A stretch of 64,000 nucleotides of DNA from an uncultured Prevotellaceae bacterium (GCA_902764705.1 CACWWZ010000018.1:1-64000); one strand, 5' to 3'. Positions 7,849 to 17,630 are shown, counted from the first letter of the stretch. The notes: a model not told the origin generated them from the sequence alone. Translations and numbers: made by a program.

Positions 7849-9882
7849 ATGAAAAGACTCCTTTCCTGTGCTGCCCTGATTGTTGCAGCCTCGCTGGGAC
7901 TGAACGCCCAGAAACCTATGAAAGCCCCCAAGGGTGGAAAGCAAATTAGTGATGAACTAATCGGCATTTTCTTTGAGGACATTAGTTCTTCAGCTGATGG
8001 CGGACTCTATGCCGAGCTCGTCCAGAACGGCTCGTTCGAATACAGTCCTGCAGAGCGTGACGGCTGGGGAGCCGGTACATCATGGAAGCAGATACGTCCA
8101 GGACATTCGCTGGGAACCATGCAGGTTCGCATGGACAACCCGCTGAACGCCAACAATCCTACTTACATGAGACTGCACACAGAACGTGCCAAGGAATATT
8201 ATGACTATAAGGGCTGGAAGGGCTACGGACTGGAGAACGGCGGTTTCGACGGTATCTCGGTGAAAGCCGGCGAGAAATACGACTTCTCGATGTTCCTGCG
8301 CAACATCGGTGGAGCCAAGCAGGTGCGTGTAGCACTGGTAGAGCCCCAGCAGGGCTGGCCGCCCCGCGACCCCAAGTTGTTGGCCGAGGCAACATTCGAC
8401 GTCAGCTCGCCGTCATGGAATAAATATGAGGCCGTGCTGACCGCCGACACCACATCGACGAAAGCCGTGCTGCAGATTCTTGTTCTTACTGTCGGAAATC
8501 TGGATATCGACCAGGTGTCGCTGATGCCACAAGACACGTACAAAGGTCACGGACTGCGCAAGGACCTGGCTCAGGCACTGGCCGACCTGCATCCAAAATT
8601 CATGCGTTTCCCCGGCGGTTGCGTGGTACACGGTGGTGGTGACGGTTTCTGGGATACCTATCGCTGGAAGACCACCATCGGTCCGAAGGAGCAGCGCAAG
8701 GGTATTAAAAACACATGGGGCTATCACCAGTCAATGGGTCTGGGATACTATGAGTATTTCCAGTTCTGCGAAGACCTGGGCATGGAGCCCCTGCCTATTC
8801 TGCCCTGTGGTGTGTCGTGTCAGGGAACAAATGGCGGGTGGGGCATGTATCCCACACAGGCTCAAGACGCCTGTCCGATGGAAGAGATGGACGAGTGGGC
8901 CAACGAGGCTCTCGACCTGATAGAATGGGCCAACGGCGACCCCGCAACCAGCAAGTGGGCCAAGATGCGTGCTGACGCCGGTCATCCGAAACCCTTCAAC
9001 CTGAAGTATCTCGGATTGGGTAACGAAGAAAAGATTTCGCCAGAATTTGAGGAGCGCTTTAAGTATATTTATAATAAGGTAATGGAGAAATACCCCAATA
9101 TCGTCATTGTAGGTACAGCCGGTCCTGGCTCTCATCCCGGTAATGCAGACTTGGAGAACGGATGGCGTATTGCTGACGCTGTGGGTATGCCCATCATCGA
9201 CGAGCACTACTATGAGCCCAACGCATACTTCCTGAGTAGTCGCCAGTACGACTACTACCCCCGCGACCGTAAGACGAAAGTCTATCTGGGCGAATATGCC
9301 GCCAAGGATAAGAAGCTTATCGACGCACTGGCAGAAGGTTTGTATCTGTTACATGTAGAGGCAAATGGCGATATCGTGGCTATGACGAGCTATGCTCCTC
9401 TCTTCGCCAAGAAGACCAATACCAACTGGAATCCCGACATGATCTATTTCGACAACGAACGTCCCTATCTGACCTGTAGCTATTATGTGCAGCAGTTGTT
9501 TGGACTGTCGAGTGGACAATACTACTATGGCGACTGCGTGAAAATTGACAATCCTGACGAGGCTCCCCGCTGGCAGGGACTGCCCGAAGGACAGAAAAGC
9601 GGCAACCTGCAGGGACAGAGCGTCGTGCTGAACGTAAAGAGCCGCAAGCTGTATGTGAAATTGGTTAACGCTGGTGCCGAGGCCAAAAAGGCAAACATTG
9701 ACCTGAGTCGTTTTGGTATCAAGAAAACTGCCGTCAAGACCGTGCTGACAGGTAATGCCAACGACGAGAACAACTACGAGGTTCAGCCCATCGCTCCCCA
9801 GAAGGAGACCATCAAGGCTCAGAAGAAGTTCACCCTCGACCTGGCTCCTTACACCATGGTGATGTACGAGTACAGCTTGTAA
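7849..9882 (+). CDS. Secreted GH51 alpha-L-arabinofuranosidase
   Basis: Removes terminal alpha-L-arabinofuranosyl side groups from arabinoxylan or arabinan. A signal peptide (KRLLSCAALIVAASLG, cleavage after LNA) sends it to the periplasm or surface. Next come DELIGIFFEDISSSADGGLY, the N-terminal GH51 signature, a CBM4-like insertion (about residues 90-220), and the TIM barrel with FPGGCVVHG. The acid/base Glu is E393 in LGLGNEE and the nucleophile is E482 in YLGEYAAKD. The C-terminal beta domain ends with LDLAPYTMVMYEYSL. At 677 residues it is longer than Geobacillus-type GH51 enzymes (about 500) because of the CBM-like insertion. It is followed 30 nt later by a GH43 gene across a period-7 repeat that includes its stop codon, so the two are probably cotranscribed. 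Confidence 0.92.
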   Translation: MKRLLSCAALIVAASLGLNAQKPMKAPKGGKQISDELIGIFFEDISSSADGGLYAELVQNGSFEYSPAERDGWGAGTSWKQIRPGHSLGTMQVRMDNPLNANNPTYMRLHTERAKEYYDYKGWKGYGLENGGFDGISVKAGEKYDFSMFLRNIGGAKQVRVALVEPQQGWPPRDPKLLAEATFDVSSPSWNKYEAVLTADTTSTKAVLQILVLTVGNLDIDQVSLMPQDTYKGHGLRKDLAQALADLHPKFMRFPGGCVVHGGGDGFWDTYRWKTTIGPKEQRKGIKNTWGYHQSMGLGYYEYFQFCEDLGMEPLPILPCGVSCQGTNGGWGMYPTQAQDACPMEEMDEWANEALDLIEWANGDPATSKWAKMRADAGHPKPFNLKYLGLGNEEKISPEFEERFKYIYNKVMEKYPNIVIVGTAGPGSHPGNADLENGWRIADAVGMPIIDEHYYEPNAYFLSSRQYDYYPRDRKTKVYLGEYAAKDKKLIDALAEGLYLLHVEANGDIVAMTSYAPLFAKKTNTNWNPDMIYFDNERPYLTCSYYVQQLFGLSSGQYYYGDCVKIDNPDEAPRWQGLPEGQKSGNLQGQSVVLNVKSRKLYVKLVNAGAEAKKANIDLSRFGIKKTAVKTVLTGNANDENNYEVQPIAPQKETIKAQKKFTLDLAPYTMVMYEYSL

Positions 9883-9907
9883 GAGTTAAGAATTAAGAGT
9901 TAAGGAA
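9880..9907 (+). repeat. Period-7 array containing the GH51 stop codon
   Basis: Units TAAGAGT, TAAGAAT, TAAGAGT, TAAGGAA. The TAA of the first unit is the stop codon of the GH51 gene. Confidence 0.8.
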
Positions 9908-9912
9908 GAGAT

Positions 9913-11964
9913 ATGAAACGCTGGAGTTTTTTATTTTATATCTTATCATTAATCGTTTGCAGTGCAGCTGCGCAGAACCCCTATCTGCCCTTGTGGGAAC
10001 ACCTGCCCGACGGTGAACCCCGTGTGTTTGAAGACCCCGATCAGCCCGGCAAGTTCCGTGCTTACATCATCGGTTCGCACGACGTGACGTATACCGCCTA
10101 TTGCGGTCCTGACATCCGCATGTGGTCTGCTCCCGTCGAGGACTTGAGCCAATGGCGCAACGAAGGTCCCATCTTTACGTGGTTCGTACAAGGTCAGTGG
10201 GACACGATGTTTGCCCCTGATCTCGTGGAGACCGTCGACAAGGCAACAGGTAAAAAGACCTATTGGCTCTATCCCCACAGTCGTGGCTGGCGTCGTGTAG
10301 CCATGGTCTGTAAAAGTGACCGTCCGAATGGCCCCTTCGTACCCGTGAACCTGACTGAAGACGGTACACAGTGCCTGCCTGGCTCACTTATCGATTTTGA
10401 CCCTTCGGTGTTCATCGAGCCTGTCACCAACAAGAAGGACAAGGATTTTGACAAGGGGTATCGTGCCTACGTGTTCTATGGTTTCCAGCACTCAACGGCT
10501 TGCGAGCTCGACCAGAATACGATGTACTCCAAACGTGAGGGTACAGAACTGATCGACCCGTTTATCCCTGCCAGCAGCCACGACGGCAAGTTATTGGACA
10601 AAGAAGGTAGTGTGTATAAGGCTCTCTATGAGGGCCAGAACCCGTTGGACTTCAATTTCTTCGAGGCTTCCAGCATCCGTCAGGTGGGAAACAAGTACGT
10701 GATGGTGTTCTCTGGCTACTCTGGCAAGGAATATGGTTTGGGCAATACCAACAGCGCCCTGCGCTATGCCTTCGGTGACTCACCGCTCGGTCCTTGGCGT
10801 TCTGGTGGTGTACTGGTCGATTCGCGCGGCGTCGTACTGAACGAGGACGGTTCCAAACTGATTGAGACCAATGCTGCTCATAACACCCACGGCTCATTGC
10901 AGGAAATCAACGGTCAGTGGTATGTATTCTATCACCGTCCTCCCCGTGGCTTCGGCAATGCCCGTCAGCCCATGGTGGCTCCCGTGAAGATTACTTGGGA
11001 CAAGAAGCCTGTGGCTAAAGGCGGAGTCGTGAAGATTACGGCTTACGACCCCTATGCAAAGGATAATGTGTGGACGGCAAAAGCCAGCGACGGCAACGAA
11101 TATACAGGTGCCGAGGTGACCAGCGAAGGTTTCCAGATATTTGGTCTACCACCTTATAATTATTATAGTGCAGGTCTGGCCTGTTTCATGTACGGTCCGA
11201 ATAGTGGCCAGTATATGCAGGACAACCATGATGTATGGAACAACTCGATGGATCTGGCTGGTATTCAGAACGGTGGCATCATCGGCTTCAAGTACTTCGG
11301 TTTCGGTGGTCTGGCACAGGACACTAAGGGCTGCAAGGCCTTTGAGGGTACGAAGAAGGGTGACAACACCCATATTTACCTGAACCTGACCAGCAGCGGC
11401 AAAGGTGCCTTCAAGATTCACATCATGCTCGACAATCCTTGGAAGGGTAAAGAGCTCGGTGTCATCTATGTGGGCGACAAGACTCCTGTCAATCAGGCGG
11501 TTACGATTTCTCATTTGATTCCTGACGTAGAAGGGCTGACTGGTAAGCATGCCATCTACCTGGTAACAGAGGGTCCCGAGGTGAAACAGAACGAACAGCA
11601 GCGTCCGCAGTGGGGCCGCCGTCCTCAGGGGGCTCAGCGTCCGCAGGGTCTCTTCGACCTCCACGGAATCGGTTTCACCAAGACTGATGCCAAGCCGGTT
11701 CCTTTTGTTCCTGGAGTTACCATCACCGTCGATGGTCAGAAGTTGAACATCCCGGCACAACCCATCATGTCTACCAATGCCAACGGCTATACTGAGTGTA
11801 ACCACTATCAGCTCTATGCTCCGCTGAAGGCTGCCTCCAAGGTAGAGGCCACCTGCGAAAGTGCTCCTAAGGCTGTCCAGTTTGAGATCAGCCCCGTCGT
11901 TGCAGGACGTGCTACGGTAAAGGCTACCTATAAGGGTAAAGAAAAGGTTTTCTTGATTAACTAA
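9913..11964 (+). CDS. Secreted GH43-family glycoside hydrolase with C-terminal CBM-like region
   Basis: A 683-residue exported protein: signal peptide (SFLFYILSLIVCSAAAQ), then a five-bladed GH43 domain (about 25-370). Candidate catalytic residues are the base Asp in VFEDPDQPG (D41 or D43), the pKa modulator D163 in DFDPSVFIEP and the acid E251 in FFEASSIRQVGN. The remaining part (about 395-540) is a beta-rich region resembling a CBM6-type module, followed by a Gln/Arg/Pro-rich stretch (QRPQWGRRPQGAQRPQG, about 567-583) that looks like a repeat-derived insertion, and a final domain of about 90 residues. Activity is most likely arabinofuranosidase or xylosidase on arabinoxylan, given the GH51 and GH10 neighbours; the GH43 subfamily cannot be assigned by eye. 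Confidence 0.85.
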   Translation: MKRWSFLFYILSLIVCSAAAQNPYLPLWEHLPDGEPRVFEDPDQPGKFRAYIIGSHDVTYTAYCGPDIRMWSAPVEDLSQWRNEGPIFTWFVQGQWDTMFAPDLVETVDKATGKKTYWLYPHSRGWRRVAMVCKSDRPNGPFVPVNLTEDGTQCLPGSLIDFDPSVFIEPVTNKKDKDFDKGYRAYVFYGFQHSTACELDQNTMYSKREGTELIDPFIPASSHDGKLLDKEGSVYKALYEGQNPLDFNFFEASSIRQVGNKYVMVFSGYSGKEYGLGNTNSALRYAFGDSPLGPWRSGGVLVDSRGVVLNEDGSKLIETNAAHNTHGSLQEINGQWYVFYHRPPRGFGNARQPMVAPVKITWDKKPVAKGGVVKITAYDPYAKDNVWTAKASDGNEYTGAEVTSEGFQIFGLPPYNYYSAGLACFMYGPNSGQYMQDNHDVWNNSMDLAGIQNGGIIGFKYFGFGGLAQDTKGCKAFEGTKKGDNTHIYLNLTSSGKGAFKIHIMLDNPWKGKELGVIYVGDKTPVNQAVTISHLIPDVEGLTGKHAIYLVTEGPEVKQNEQQRPQWGRRPQGAQRPQGLFDLHGIGFTKTDAKPVPFVPGVTITVDGQKLNIPAQPIMSTNANGYTECNHYQLYAPLKAASKVEATCESAPKAVQFEISPVVAGRATVKATYKGKEKVFLIN

Positions 11965-12001
11965 CGCTATTGTAACAAGAAGATGTTACTAACGGCAAAG
12001 T

Positions 12002-12040
12002 ATGTGGAACGCACTGCAAAGTGCGTTCCACATTTCTTTT
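12002..12040 (+). terminator. Terminator with a perfect 14-bp stem, abutting the xylanase promoter
   Basis: ATGTGGAACGCACT (12002-12015), loop GCAA, AGTGCGTTCCACAT (12020-12033), then TTCTTTT. The -7 element of the next gene begins 2 nt after the T tract. Confidence 0.85.
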
Positions 12041-12041
12041 G

Positions 12042-12049
12042 TACCTTTG
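12042..12049 (+). promoter_or_regulatory. -7 element of the GH10 xylanase gene
   Basis: TACCTTTG, 28 nt upstream of the ATG. The expected -33 position falls inside the preceding terminator stem. Confidence 0.6.
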
Positions 12050-12077
12050 CACGCTGAAATAAATAAATAGAAGAAAA

Positions 12078-14303
12078 ATGAATAACAAGCTAAAACGAAA
12101 CTTGCTAATTATTGCGACTAATTTGTGCATTCTGCCATCTTTTGCCCAGTTGTCGAGCAATCCCTACAAGTTTTTGGGCAACATTACTACCAGTTATAAC
12201 GTAGATGCTGGAGGCGGCATTCCATCGTATTACAAACTATGGAACCAGATTACCTGTGAGAACGAGTCGAAATGGGCTTCTGTCGAGGGTAACAGGGGTA
12301 ACTTCAACTGGGGTAGCGACAAAGCATTCAACTATGCCATAGATCACAATTTCACTTACAAGTTTCACGCCTTGGTGTGGGGAGCCCAATATCCCAGTTG
12401 GCTTGAGAGTCTATCGGCAAGCGAGCGCTTCGCTGCTCTCACCAATTGGTTCGACCACGCAAAGGAACATTACAATACCCTGCCCATGATCGATGTGGTA
12501 AACGAGGCTGTAGGTATGCACCAACAGGGTAACCCGATGATGAAGGAGACCTTGGGTGGTGGCGGAAAAACAGGTTACGACTGGTTGATCAAAGCCTTTG
12601 ACATGGCCTACGAACGCTGGCCGGATGCTATCCTGATTTATAATGATTACAACTCCATTCGCTGGGACTTGGACAACTACATCACCTTGGTGCAGACTCT
12701 GCGCGACGCAGGCGCCCCAATCGATGCTTACGGTAACCAGTCGCACGAGATTAGTGACATCAGCGAAAACGATTTGAGGAATGCGCTTAAGAGGCAGCAG
12801 GATGCCTTAAAGATGCCGATGTTCTCCACAGAGTTGGATATCGATATCCAGAACGACGCCCAGCAGAAGAAACAGTATGAGATGGTGTTGCCGATATTGT
12901 GGGAAGCGCCCTATTGCGCTGGTGTTACCCTGTGGGGCTATGTCTATGGACGTACTTGGGTTGACCACTCTGGTCTTTATAAAGACGGTGTAGAGCGTCC
13001 CGCTATGACCTGGATTAAGGAATATATGCAAACTGATGCTGCCAAGAACGCTGTGGGGCCATTCCCTGGCACGAAAAAAGAGGCCTCGATCTATATCCGT
13101 CCGGCAGCTCTGAAAGTTGCTAAGGACGATGTGTTACCCATCAAAGTAAATGCCCGTTTGGCCACCAAGACCATCGAGAAGGTGGATTTCTATGTTGACG
13201 ATGAATTGGTGAAAACTATGACAGAGGCTCCTTACATTGTAGAATGCACATCGAGCAAGGTAGGCTGGCATAACACGAAGGCTGTGGTTACTGCAACAGA
13301 CGGCTCTACCTATGAGCGATATGGTCGCTTCAACGTGTCGAGAGGCTCTAAGCGTTCGCCCTATAGCGAAACCATTCCTCAAATTCCTGGCACTATCAAT
13401 GTCACGGAGTACGACAATGGTATGTCTGGTGTAGCTTATTATAATGCGTCTCGCTCTTTGACAACTACCAAAGACGGTCAGTGGATGGAATACACTGTCG
13501 ATGTAGAAGAGGATGGCTACTATGCGATGAATGCTGAAGTTGCCTCCACAAATGCCAGCGGCATGTTCCATTTGTCAGAATACTCTTTCGACAAACTTAC
13601 ATATTTCACTGATTTCACCGTAGTTCCTAATACTGGTGGTGCTAATAACTACCAAGTATTGCGCTGCCCGATGCGAGAGTATCTGACAGCTGGTCGTCAC
13701 GTATTCTGCCTGAATATTGACAAGGGCGGTTTCTACATCAAGAACCTGACCTTCAATCGTGCCACTACCTTCGATATGCCAGGTATTGTCGAAGCTGAAG
13801 ACTTTTATCTGGGTGGCGATGGTATTAATGTCGTAAGTGGTAACGGAGGCTTGGCTATTAGCAACACCAAGCAAAATGTATGGACAGAATATATTGTCAA
13901 CTTCACACAAACCGGTAAATACTCCTGCAAGGTTACTGCATCGTCGGAGGTTGAGGGTTCGAAAGTTGTTGTTGGACTGCTTCAAAGCGACGGCAGCATA
14001 AAGACTCTCACGACGATTACTCTACCCAAAACCGGCAACAAGGACGTCTATCAGGAAAAGACTGGTATCATCAGGAATGCAATCAAGGAGAAAGGCATCC
14101 AAAAGCTGCGTTTCACTGTCACTTCTGGCAATTGTAACATTGATAAGGTGGAACTTATATGTACAAGCCCGGATACTGGCATTAGTGATATCATGAGTGA
14201 TGATGCTTCCGATGCGCCCGCCTATAATCTCATGGGCGTTCCCGTTGATGGTAGCTATCGCGGTATCGTGATCAAGAACGGTAAAAAAGTAGTGGTTAAA
14301 TAA
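12078..14303 (+). CDS. Secreted multidomain GH10 endo-1,4-beta-xylanase
   Basis: Cleaves internal beta-1,4 bonds of xylan. The 741-residue protein has a signal peptide (LLIIATNLCILPSFAQ) and a GH10 barrel (about 25-330) with the substrate-binding WNQITCENESKW, the acid/base E143 in DVVNEAVG and the nucleophile E252 in FSTELDID. After it come an Ig-like domain (about 335-415, VLPIKVNARLATKTIEKVDF), a CBM6-like module (about 430-570, containing GQWMEYTVDV), a second beta-rich carbohydrate-binding-like module (about 575-705) and a C-terminal tail (YNLMGVPVDG...IVIKNGKKVVVK) shared with five other secreted proteins here. Neighbouring GH51, GH43 and esterase genes indicate arabinoxylan. Codons 1-3 (MNN) follow an A-rich leader; an upstream start is not supported. 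Confidence 0.93.
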   Translation: MNNKLKRNLLIIATNLCILPSFAQLSSNPYKFLGNITTSYNVDAGGGIPSYYKLWNQITCENESKWASVEGNRGNFNWGSDKAFNYAIDHNFTYKFHALVWGAQYPSWLESLSASERFAALTNWFDHAKEHYNTLPMIDVVNEAVGMHQQGNPMMKETLGGGGKTGYDWLIKAFDMAYERWPDAILIYNDYNSIRWDLDNYITLVQTLRDAGAPIDAYGNQSHEISDISENDLRNALKRQQDALKMPMFSTELDIDIQNDAQQKKQYEMVLPILWEAPYCAGVTLWGYVYGRTWVDHSGLYKDGVERPAMTWIKEYMQTDAAKNAVGPFPGTKKEASIYIRPAALKVAKDDVLPIKVNARLATKTIEKVDFYVDDELVKTMTEAPYIVECTSSKVGWHNTKAVVTATDGSTYERYGRFNVSRGSKRSPYSETIPQIPGTINVTEYDNGMSGVAYYNASRSLTTTKDGQWMEYTVDVEEDGYYAMNAEVASTNASGMFHLSEYSFDKLTYFTDFTVVPNTGGANNYQVLRCPMREYLTAGRHVFCLNIDKGGFYIKNLTFNRATTFDMPGIVEAEDFYLGGDGINVVSGNGGLAISNTKQNVWTEYIVNFTQTGKYSCKVTASSEVEGSKVVVGLLQSDGSIKTLTTITLPKTGNKDVYQEKTGIIRNAIKEKGIQKLRFTVTSGNCNIDKVELICTSPDTGISDIMSDDASDAPAYNLMGVPVDGSYRGIVIKNGKKVVVK

Positions 14304-14336
14304 TAACCGACGAATTTGAACTGACCTTTTCAAACC

Positions 14337-14384
14337 TACTCCCCCTCGTACAAAGAAGTGCGTACGAGGGGGGTATTTGTATTT
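14337..14384 (+). terminator. Intrinsic terminator after the xylanase gene
   Basis: Stem TACTCCCCCTCGTAC / GTACGAGGGGGGTA around loop AAAGAAGTGC (one bulge), followed by TTTGTATTTTG. Confidence 0.85.
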
Positions 14385-14443
14385 TGTCACACTGTCTAAA
14401 GTTTATGTAACATATAAAGTGTATTATTTACATTGATTTTATG

Positions 14444-14451
14444 TACCTTTG
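14444..14451 (+). promoter_or_regulatory. -7 element of the CE6-like esterase gene
   Basis: TACCTTTG, 33 nt before the ATG, after the xylanase terminator. The leader contains TTATAAATAACTGATAATAAG. No clear -33 box. Confidence 0.6.
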
Positions 14452-14484
14452 CAGCCAAAATTATAAATAACTGATAATAAGCGT

Positions 14485-15966
14485 ATGAGAAATCTTTTAC
14501 TTACAAGTGTTTTCTTACTGTTCTCTGCTCTTGGAGCTCAGGCAGAAGTCGATCCCAATTTTTACATCTACATTTGTTTTGGCCAATCGAACATGGAGGG
14601 CAATGCCCAGTGGGAGCAGCAGGACGTTGGTGTAGACCCTCGATTCCGGATGCTGGCAACCTGTAATTTCAACAACACCAATCCCAATCGCAAGCTAGGC
14701 AATTGGTATACGGCAGAATGTCCTATTGTCAGCCCGGACGGAAAACTCGGTCCTACGGATTACTTCGGTCGTACGATGGTGCAACAACTCCCTGACAAGA
14801 AGATTGGCGTGATTGCCGTTGCTATGGGGGGCAGTCCTATCGAGATGTTCGACAAGGACCTGTATGAGCAGAAAATGAAAGATAATCCCAACGAATGGTG
14901 GGTAACGCTGGCTAAACGTCACTATGGTGGCAATCCTTACGGCCGCATCATCGAGATGGCCAAGAAAGCCCAAGAGGTAGGTGTCATCAAAGGTATCCTG
15001 TTGCATCAGGGCGAGTCGAACAATGGTGATGAAAAATGGCCCGGCATGGTGAAGAAGATCTATAGAGACATGCTGAAGGATCTAGGTCTCAGAGCATCCG
15101 ACGTGCACATCTATGTCGGTGAGACAGAGTATGAGAATATGGGTGGCGGCTGTTCATGGCATAATCATGTGGTTGCCAAGATTCCCGAGGTTATTCCTAC
15201 TGGCCATGTGGTATCTGCTGAGGGCATTCCCGGAAATGGTTCTGACCCTTGGCACTTCTCGGCAGCAGGCTATCGCACCTTCGGCAAGCGCTATGCGGAG
15301 AAGGTTCTCGACGTCATGAACCATCCCGAACAATACACCAAATATTATACTATTGACGAGCGTCTGACTGGCGGACTGTCTGCCTTAGCTAGTAAGGAAT
15401 TTGCTATTATCAACGAGGAAGACCAGACGGCTTTCTATTGTCCATATGACCAACTTCTAAGCAGTGGCGATTATAAGAGTGCCTTCGACATATCCAATGA
15501 GGGTTATCTATTTAAGATATCGAGAATCACCGGTGGACGTTCTCTGAAACTCGTGACACCTGACGGTGAGGAATATCAGGTGGGCGGCAAGACTGCCTAT
15601 CTGAACACGCAGGCTGTTACTGGCGATTGTTGCTTTTTCAACGGACTGAATAACCAGAGAGGATACGAGATTCAAGATGGTGCTGTATGGACTCTCGAAT
15701 TTGTGGACGGCAAGGGATGGTCGATGTTGAATGGTGGCACGGGTAAATACCTGAAAGATGCCTCACATCCCGCTATGTTCGACGAGCCCACCTATTTCAC
15801 CTTCTGTACGCTGAAAGAAGCAGAACCTACGGGCATTAAAGAGGTGACGGTGGTAAAAGAAATCACGGACAACAACTGGTATTCATTAGACGGACGCAAA
15901 GTAAATCCCGAAAACTTGCGCCCCGGGCTCTATATCAACAAGGGTAGAAAGATTGTAATTAAGTAG
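14485..15966 (+). CDS. Secreted SGNH-fold carbohydrate (acetylxylan) esterase, CE6-like
   Basis: Probable deacetylase of acetylated xylan. Signal peptide RNLLLTSVFLLFSALGAQA, then an SGNH/SASA-type esterase domain (about residues 22-280). The nucleophile is S35 in CFGQSNMEG, block V carries the Asp/His pair D254 and H257 in SDPWHFSAAG, and the LLHQGESN motif (H174-E177) is typical of the CE6/sialate O-acetylesterase group. Residues about 290-455 form a second beta-rich region of unclear family (it includes TAFYCPYDQLLSS and ends near LKEAEPTG). The last 30 residues (WYSLDGRKVNPENL...LYINKGRKIVIK) are the shared secretion-type tail. Placement straight after the GH10 gene supports acetylxylan as substrate over sialic acid. 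Confidence 0.85.
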   Translation: MRNLLLTSVFLLFSALGAQAEVDPNFYIYICFGQSNMEGNAQWEQQDVGVDPRFRMLATCNFNNTNPNRKLGNWYTAECPIVSPDGKLGPTDYFGRTMVQQLPDKKIGVIAVAMGGSPIEMFDKDLYEQKMKDNPNEWWVTLAKRHYGGNPYGRIIEMAKKAQEVGVIKGILLHQGESNNGDEKWPGMVKKIYRDMLKDLGLRASDVHIYVGETEYENMGGGCSWHNHVVAKIPEVIPTGHVVSAEGIPGNGSDPWHFSAAGYRTFGKRYAEKVLDVMNHPEQYTKYYTIDERLTGGLSALASKEFAIINEEDQTAFYCPYDQLLSSGDYKSAFDISNEGYLFKISRITGGRSLKLVTPDGEEYQVGGKTAYLNTQAVTGDCCFFNGLNNQRGYEIQDGAVWTLEFVDGKGWSMLNGGTGKYLKDASHPAMFDEPTYFTFCTLKEAEPTGIKEVTVVKEITDNNWYSLDGRKVNPENLRPGLYINKGRKIVIK

Positions 15967-15976
15967 ACTGGAAGTC

Positions 15977-16009
15977 TTGGTGAATAGGGCAAACGCCCTA
16001 CTTCACCAA
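15977..16009. terminator. Bidirectional terminator between convergent genes, overlapping the HerA-like stop codon
   Basis: Stem TTGGTGAATAGGGC (15977-15990), loop AAAC, GCCCTACTTCACCAA (15995-16009) with one bulged base. The right arm encodes the last codons and stop of the minus-strand gene. Confidence 0.7.
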
Positions 16010-17587
16010 ATTTCCAAGAATGTCACGAGTAAGCTCCTTCGTAATAGTACGAGTAGCAGCGCTCGTGGCATTTTTTGCTACCCTACCCGTAGTGGAAGTT
16101 TTCGACTTTGTTTTCTTGCCTGTCACCTTGTCACTGACATAGGTGCCAAGGATGGTAGCTAATGTCGAAGTTATAGCAGTCAGAACGGCCTTCAGTACTT
16201 TCGACATCATACCAGGTTTCTTCTTCTCTTCCTTCTCGGCCTTGTCTGCAGCTTTGGCTTCTTCAGCAGCAGCTTCATCCTCCTGTAAAGCCAATTGTTG
16301 TTCGGCCTCGGCCATCAACACCTCAAAGGCACTTTCTCGATCAACGGGAGTATCATATTTTCCATAGATACGGCTCTGTTTGATGATGTCCAGACGCTGC
16401 CCCTCTGTGACAGCACCAATCTGCGACAGCGGGAATAGTATCTTGGCGCGTTCCACGATATTCGGCGCACCCTTCGGATTGAGGAAACTCACAAGGGCTT
16501 CACCCGTCTCCAAGTTCATGATAGCCTCGTCGGTCTTAAAGGCGGGATTAGCGCGGAAGGTATCTGCTGCGGTCTTCACAGCCTTCTGGTCCTTTGGCGT
16601 ATAGGCACGCAGGGCGTGCTGCACACGGTTACCCAACTGACCCAAGATATTCTCCGGAATATCCGTAGGACTCTGTGTAATGAAATAAATACCCACGCCC
16701 TTCGAACGAATCAGACGGATTACTTGCTCTATCTTGTCGAGCAGAGCCTTACTGGTATCGGTAAACAGCATATGGGCCTCGTCGAAGAAGAATACGAGTT
16801 TCGGCAGTTCCAAGTCGCCAACCTCAGGCAAGGTCGAGTAAAGCTCACTCATCAGCCACAGAAGGAATGTCGAATAGAGTTTGGGCTGCAGCATCAGTTT
16901 GTCAGCAGCCAGCACGTTCATGATACCCTTGCCACTCGTATCACACTGCAAAAGATCGTTAATTTCGAACGAGGGAAGTCCGAAAAATTTGTCGGCGCCC
17001 TGATTTTCCAACTGTAGTATAGCTCGTTGAATCGAACCGACACTCATTGTTGTGACAGTTCCATAACTAGTCCTGATATCTTTGGAATGTTCTCCCATAT
17101 ACTTAAGCATAAGGTTCAAATCCTTGAGATCATCCATCAAAATACCACGATCATCTGCATAGCGAAATGCGATTGTTAAGACACCTTCTTGTGTGTCATT
17201 TAATTGCATGATACGTGACAGCAGCTGCGGCCCCATTTGCGAAATTGTTGCACGCATGGGGTGTCCCTGTTCGCCAAAGACGTCGAAGAAACGCACAGGA
17301 CAGCTCTGGAACTCTGGATTCTCAATACCGAACTCCGGCAGGCGTTTTTCGATAAAGCCACTCATCTTTCCCACTTGAGAAATACCAGAGAGATCACCCT
17401 TCATATCAGCCATAAAACAAGGTACACCAGCCTGACAGAATGTCTCGGCCATCACTTGCAGCGTCACCGTCTTACCTGTACCAGTAGCACCGGCAATAAG
17501 TCCATGGCGATTAGCCATCTTACCTGTAATCGAAAGCGCACCATTGGCGCAATGGGCAATGTACAGCCCTCGTTCTTTGTCTAACAT
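15998..17587 (-). CDS. HerA-like ATPase (DUF853 / helicase HerA C-terminal family)
   Basis: Cytosolic FtsK/HerA-superfamily ATPase of 529 residues. Walker A is GATGTGKT (residues 33-40) and Walker B is VFFFDEAHML (about 267-276). A conserved SKGVGIYFITQSPTDIP segment follows, as in the YjgR/DUF853 family. The last 110 residues are Ala/Glu/Lys-rich (EDEAAAEEAKAADKAEKEEK) then basic, with a predicted coiled coil and a hydrophobic stretch (VLKAVLTAITSTLATILGTY). The cellular role of this family is not established; DNA or protein translocation is inferred from homology. No nuclease gene is adjacent, so the DNA-end-resection HerA-NurA pairing is not suggested. A -7 box (CAAAGATA, 17615-17622) lies 28 nt upstream. 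Confidence 0.82.
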   Translation of the reverse strand: MLDKERGLYIAHCANGALSITGKMANRHGLIAGATGTGKTVTLQVMAETFCQAGVPCFMADMKGDLSGISQVGKMSGFIEKRLPEFGIENPEFQSCPVRFFDVFGEQGHPMRATISQMGPQLLSRIMQLNDTQEGVLTIAFRYADDRGILMDDLKDLNLMLKYMGEHSKDIRTSYGTVTTMSVGSIQRAILQLENQGADKFFGLPSFEINDLLQCDTSGKGIMNVLAADKLMLQPKLYSTFLLWLMSELYSTLPEVGDLELPKLVFFFDEAHMLFTDTSKALLDKIEQVIRLIRSKGVGIYFITQSPTDIPENILGQLGNRVQHALRAYTPKDQKAVKTAADTFRANPAFKTDEAIMNLETGEALVSFLNPKGAPNIVERAKILFPLSQIGAVTEGQRLDIIKQSRIYGKYDTPVDRESAFEVLMAEAEQQLALQEDEAAAEEAKAADKAEKEEKKKPGMMSKVLKAVLTAITSTLATILGTYVSDKVTGKKTKSKTSTTGRVAKNATSAATRTITKELTRDILGNLVK

Positions 17588-17630
17588 AATAGTAGTAATT
17601 TAGTTATTTTTCGGCAAAGATACGAAATTT

